Below, in pieces: positions 45,226 to 46,195 of a stretch of DNA of 46,195 nucleotides (position 1 is the first letter of the stretch; the number at the start of each line of letters is the position of its first letter). This DNA is from Desulfobacterales bacterium. Lineage in GTDB: Bacteria; Desulfobacterota; Desulfobacteria; Desulfobacterales; JADGBH01. Both the position numbers and the translations under genes were made by a program. The stretch covers positions 6,843 through 53,037 of the forward strand of contig JADGBH010000027.1 in assembly GCA_015231595.1 (NCBI GenBank), read 5' to 3'. The notes under the pieces are model-generated. The model was given only the letters and a program-made list of their open reading frames with translations. It did not search any database and was not told the origin of the DNA.

Positions 45226-45531
45226 TATAGTTATTCCTTATACATTTGCTAAAATCTTTTCTTTGTTAATTAAATATTTAATAAAGACGTAGCTTCCCTA
45301 TCAGATAAAATAGCTATTTTCAAGATAGTTTTAAGTCTAAATAATATTGTTAAGCTCTGTCTAATATTCAAATATGTACGTAATTAAAAAACTAAAATTT
45401 TGGCTTGCGTTACTGAAATTCTTATGATAGGTAGTCCCAATATTTCTTGCCCTATATTCGTTGCAAAGAAATTTGGATATTATGTTTTTGAAAAACTTAA
45501 TAAATAAAATAAAGAAGGAGGAGTTTTTATT
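45226..45531. other. Divergent intergenic region
   Basis: 306 bp between plsB and the small membrane protein gene. It contains a perfect 14-bp palindrome AAAATAGCTATTTT at 45307-45320, a possible operator or small hairpin about 82 bp upstream of plsB. AAGGAGGAG at 45515-45523 is the ribosome site of the next gene. No gene recognised. Confidence 0.5.
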
Positions 45532-45792
45532 ATGAAAACGTTGATTGGAGGGGCTATTGCATCAGTATTAGGACTTCTTGGTCTTGCAGTGTGGTTTAAA
45601 GCATTTTTAAATCTTCTTGCCGGGGCATTGCCAATTATGCTTTTACTTGGAGGAGGACTTGCGCTTTATTTAGGATTTGATGAACTGAAAGACACATGGA
45701 AAAAGGGTGAAGAAAGTCCTGATGATTCAGTAGACAAATACAAAAAAGAAATCACTGATCTAAAAAAAGAAATCGATACTTTAAAAAAATAA
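45532..45792 (+). CDS. Small two-TM membrane protein with C-terminal coiled coil (MamI-like layout)
   Basis: 86 residues. Two glycine/leucine-rich hydrophobic helices (about 4-24, GGAIASVLGLLGLAVWF, and 28-49, LAGALPIMLLLGGGLALYLG) are followed by a charged tail (about 50-86) with a heptad-like KKEITDLKKEIDTLKK. The strong AAGGAGGAG site 8 bp upstream and a good terminator after it show a real, probably well-expressed single gene. The first 50 residues recall the magnetosome membrane protein MamI (LALGLLGL...W...GAVPVALLI), from memory. Short hydrophobic proteins converge easily, and no other magnetosome genes are in the window. The function is unassigned. Confidence 0.82.
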   Translation: MKTLIGGAIASVLGLLGLAVWFKAFLNLLAGALPIMLLLGGGLALYLGFDELKDTWKKGEESPDDSVDKYKKEITDLKKEIDTLKK

Positions 45793-45812
45793 TTGATTTT
45801 TTTAATTAAAAG

Positions 45813-45865
45813 AAAAACCCTGCATCTGATATTTATAAAATATCGAGCAGGGTTTTTTATTTTAT
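45813..45865 (+). terminator. Intrinsic terminator after the small membrane protein gene
   Basis: AAACCCTGC pairs with GCAGGGTTT, with an inner GATATT/AATATC stem, followed by a T-rich run to about 45865. This is a textbook rho-independent terminator about 20 bp after the stop codon. Confidence 0.9.
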
Positions 45866-45884
45866 AATTTCATAGCGGATTAAA

Positions 45885-45976
45885 AATGACATGCCATTAC
45901 CGATTTTAGTTAATAAAATCTGATTTAGTCTTTACTTTTGGCCTTAATAGTCTGAATGGAACGTCAGTTTGTCATT
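45885..45976 (-). repeat. Dispersed palindromic element, copy 4 (92 bp)
   Basis: Bounded by AATGACA and TGTCATT. In reverse complement it reads CATTCAGACTATTAAGGCC, AAAAGTAAAGACTAAATC, AGATTTTATTAACTAAAATCGGTAATGGCATGTCATT, closely matching copies 1 to 3. Non-coding, after the terminator of the small membrane protein gene. Confidence 0.75.
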
Positions 45977-46106
45977 GATACCAATTACGCTTCTTTAGAA
46001 AAAAACGTCCTTTGCGTTCTAAAAGTTTAATAGAGATAAGGTCTAATTTTTAATACAAAATATATTAGAATGTTCAATTTTAATATATAAAATGTTTAAA
46101 TAGAGG

Positions 46107-46195
46107 TTAGACCACAGGCCAAATAATTACAGGTAGCACCCTTGGTTTTTCCAGCTTAGGCAATGCGTTAAATCTTGTAATCAGGTCAGGAAAAC
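46107..46195 (-). CDS. Possible C-terminus of a gene entering from the right edge
   Basis: On the reverse strand a frame of 28 codons runs from the window edge to a TAA at 46107-46109, reading FPDLITRFNALPKLEKP, then RVLPVIIWPVV. GC content rises here relative to the flanking gap, which suits coding sequence. Too short to identify; both other reverse frames hit stops early. Confidence 0.4.
   Translation of the reverse strand, partial: FPDLITRFNALPKLEKPRVLPVIIWPVV

Noticed and set aside
45409..45424. Possible sigma-54 promoter TTGGCTTGCGTTACTG before the small membrane protein
   Set aside because: The -12 element would be ACTG rather than TTGC, so only the -24 half fits.

Overview
The window is AT-rich (roughly one third GC by eye) and densely coded on both strands. 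No tRNA, rRNA, CRISPR array or intact insertion sequence could be seen. The gene content indicates a Gram-negative bacterium with an outer membrane (lpxK, plsB, a TonB-dependent receptor), and the mix fits an AT-rich member of the Desulfobacterota (deltaproteobacterial) lineage. It includes many multi-domain sensor kinases, a YfiR-type periplasmic protein, a KamA-type radical SAM enzyme, a fused MurU/AmgK-like protein and ScpA/ScpB. That assignment is an inference from gene content only.

Layout. 1-6519 (minus): an operon reading maf, yggS-type PLP protein, queH, an M48 protease with TPRs, then a 7TMR-DISM hybrid kinase that runs off the left edge. 6732-7988 (plus): an M28-like peptidase with hydrophobic segments. 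8115-9499 (minus): a PilZ protein with a zinc-ribbon-like head, and an amidohydrolase. 9841-17249 (plus): a KamA-family enzyme, then a tight signalling operon (TonB-dependent receptor, YfiR, CHASE8-like hybrid kinase, REC-histidine kinase). 17332-18972 (plus): a secreted FG-GAP propeller protein, ending at a 21-bp perfect hairpin shared with the minus-strand run of Fe-alcohol dehydrogenase, lpxK, CBS protein and TPR/GT41 glycosyltransferase (23919-19029). 24102-27940 (plus): an unrecognised Cys-rich protein, a GDPD, an amidohydrolase, and a membrane-anchored LIM-domain protein with a C-terminal DA1-like metallopeptidase. 28086-30398 (minus): trpS, scpA, scpB. 30596-30823 (plus): a small protein behind a near-consensus sigma-54 promoter. 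31185-35581 (plus): a second sensory operon (periplasmic ABC-type binding protein, hybrid kinase with Hpt, REC-kinase with an internal 108-bp duplication). 35652-38929 (minus): a B12-type radical SAM protein and the MurU/AmgK-like fusion. 39464-41563 (plus): a caspase-like secreted protein bracketed by about 40-bp inverted repeats. 41679-45225 (minus): plsB then dapB. 45532-45792 (plus): a small two-TM protein whose layout recalls MamI, followed by a clear intrinsic terminator.

The strongest themes are environmental sensing (five histidine kinases, four of them hybrid or REC-fused with periplasmic sensory partners), envelope biogenesis and recycling, and short dispersed palindromic elements. 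At least four copies of one roughly 85-110 bp element lie in intergenic gaps (7994, 27943, 31007, 45885). The most unusual single gene is the LIM/DA1-like peptidase. The most unusual sequence event is the in-frame receiver-domain duplication, in which every codon difference between copies changes the amino acid.
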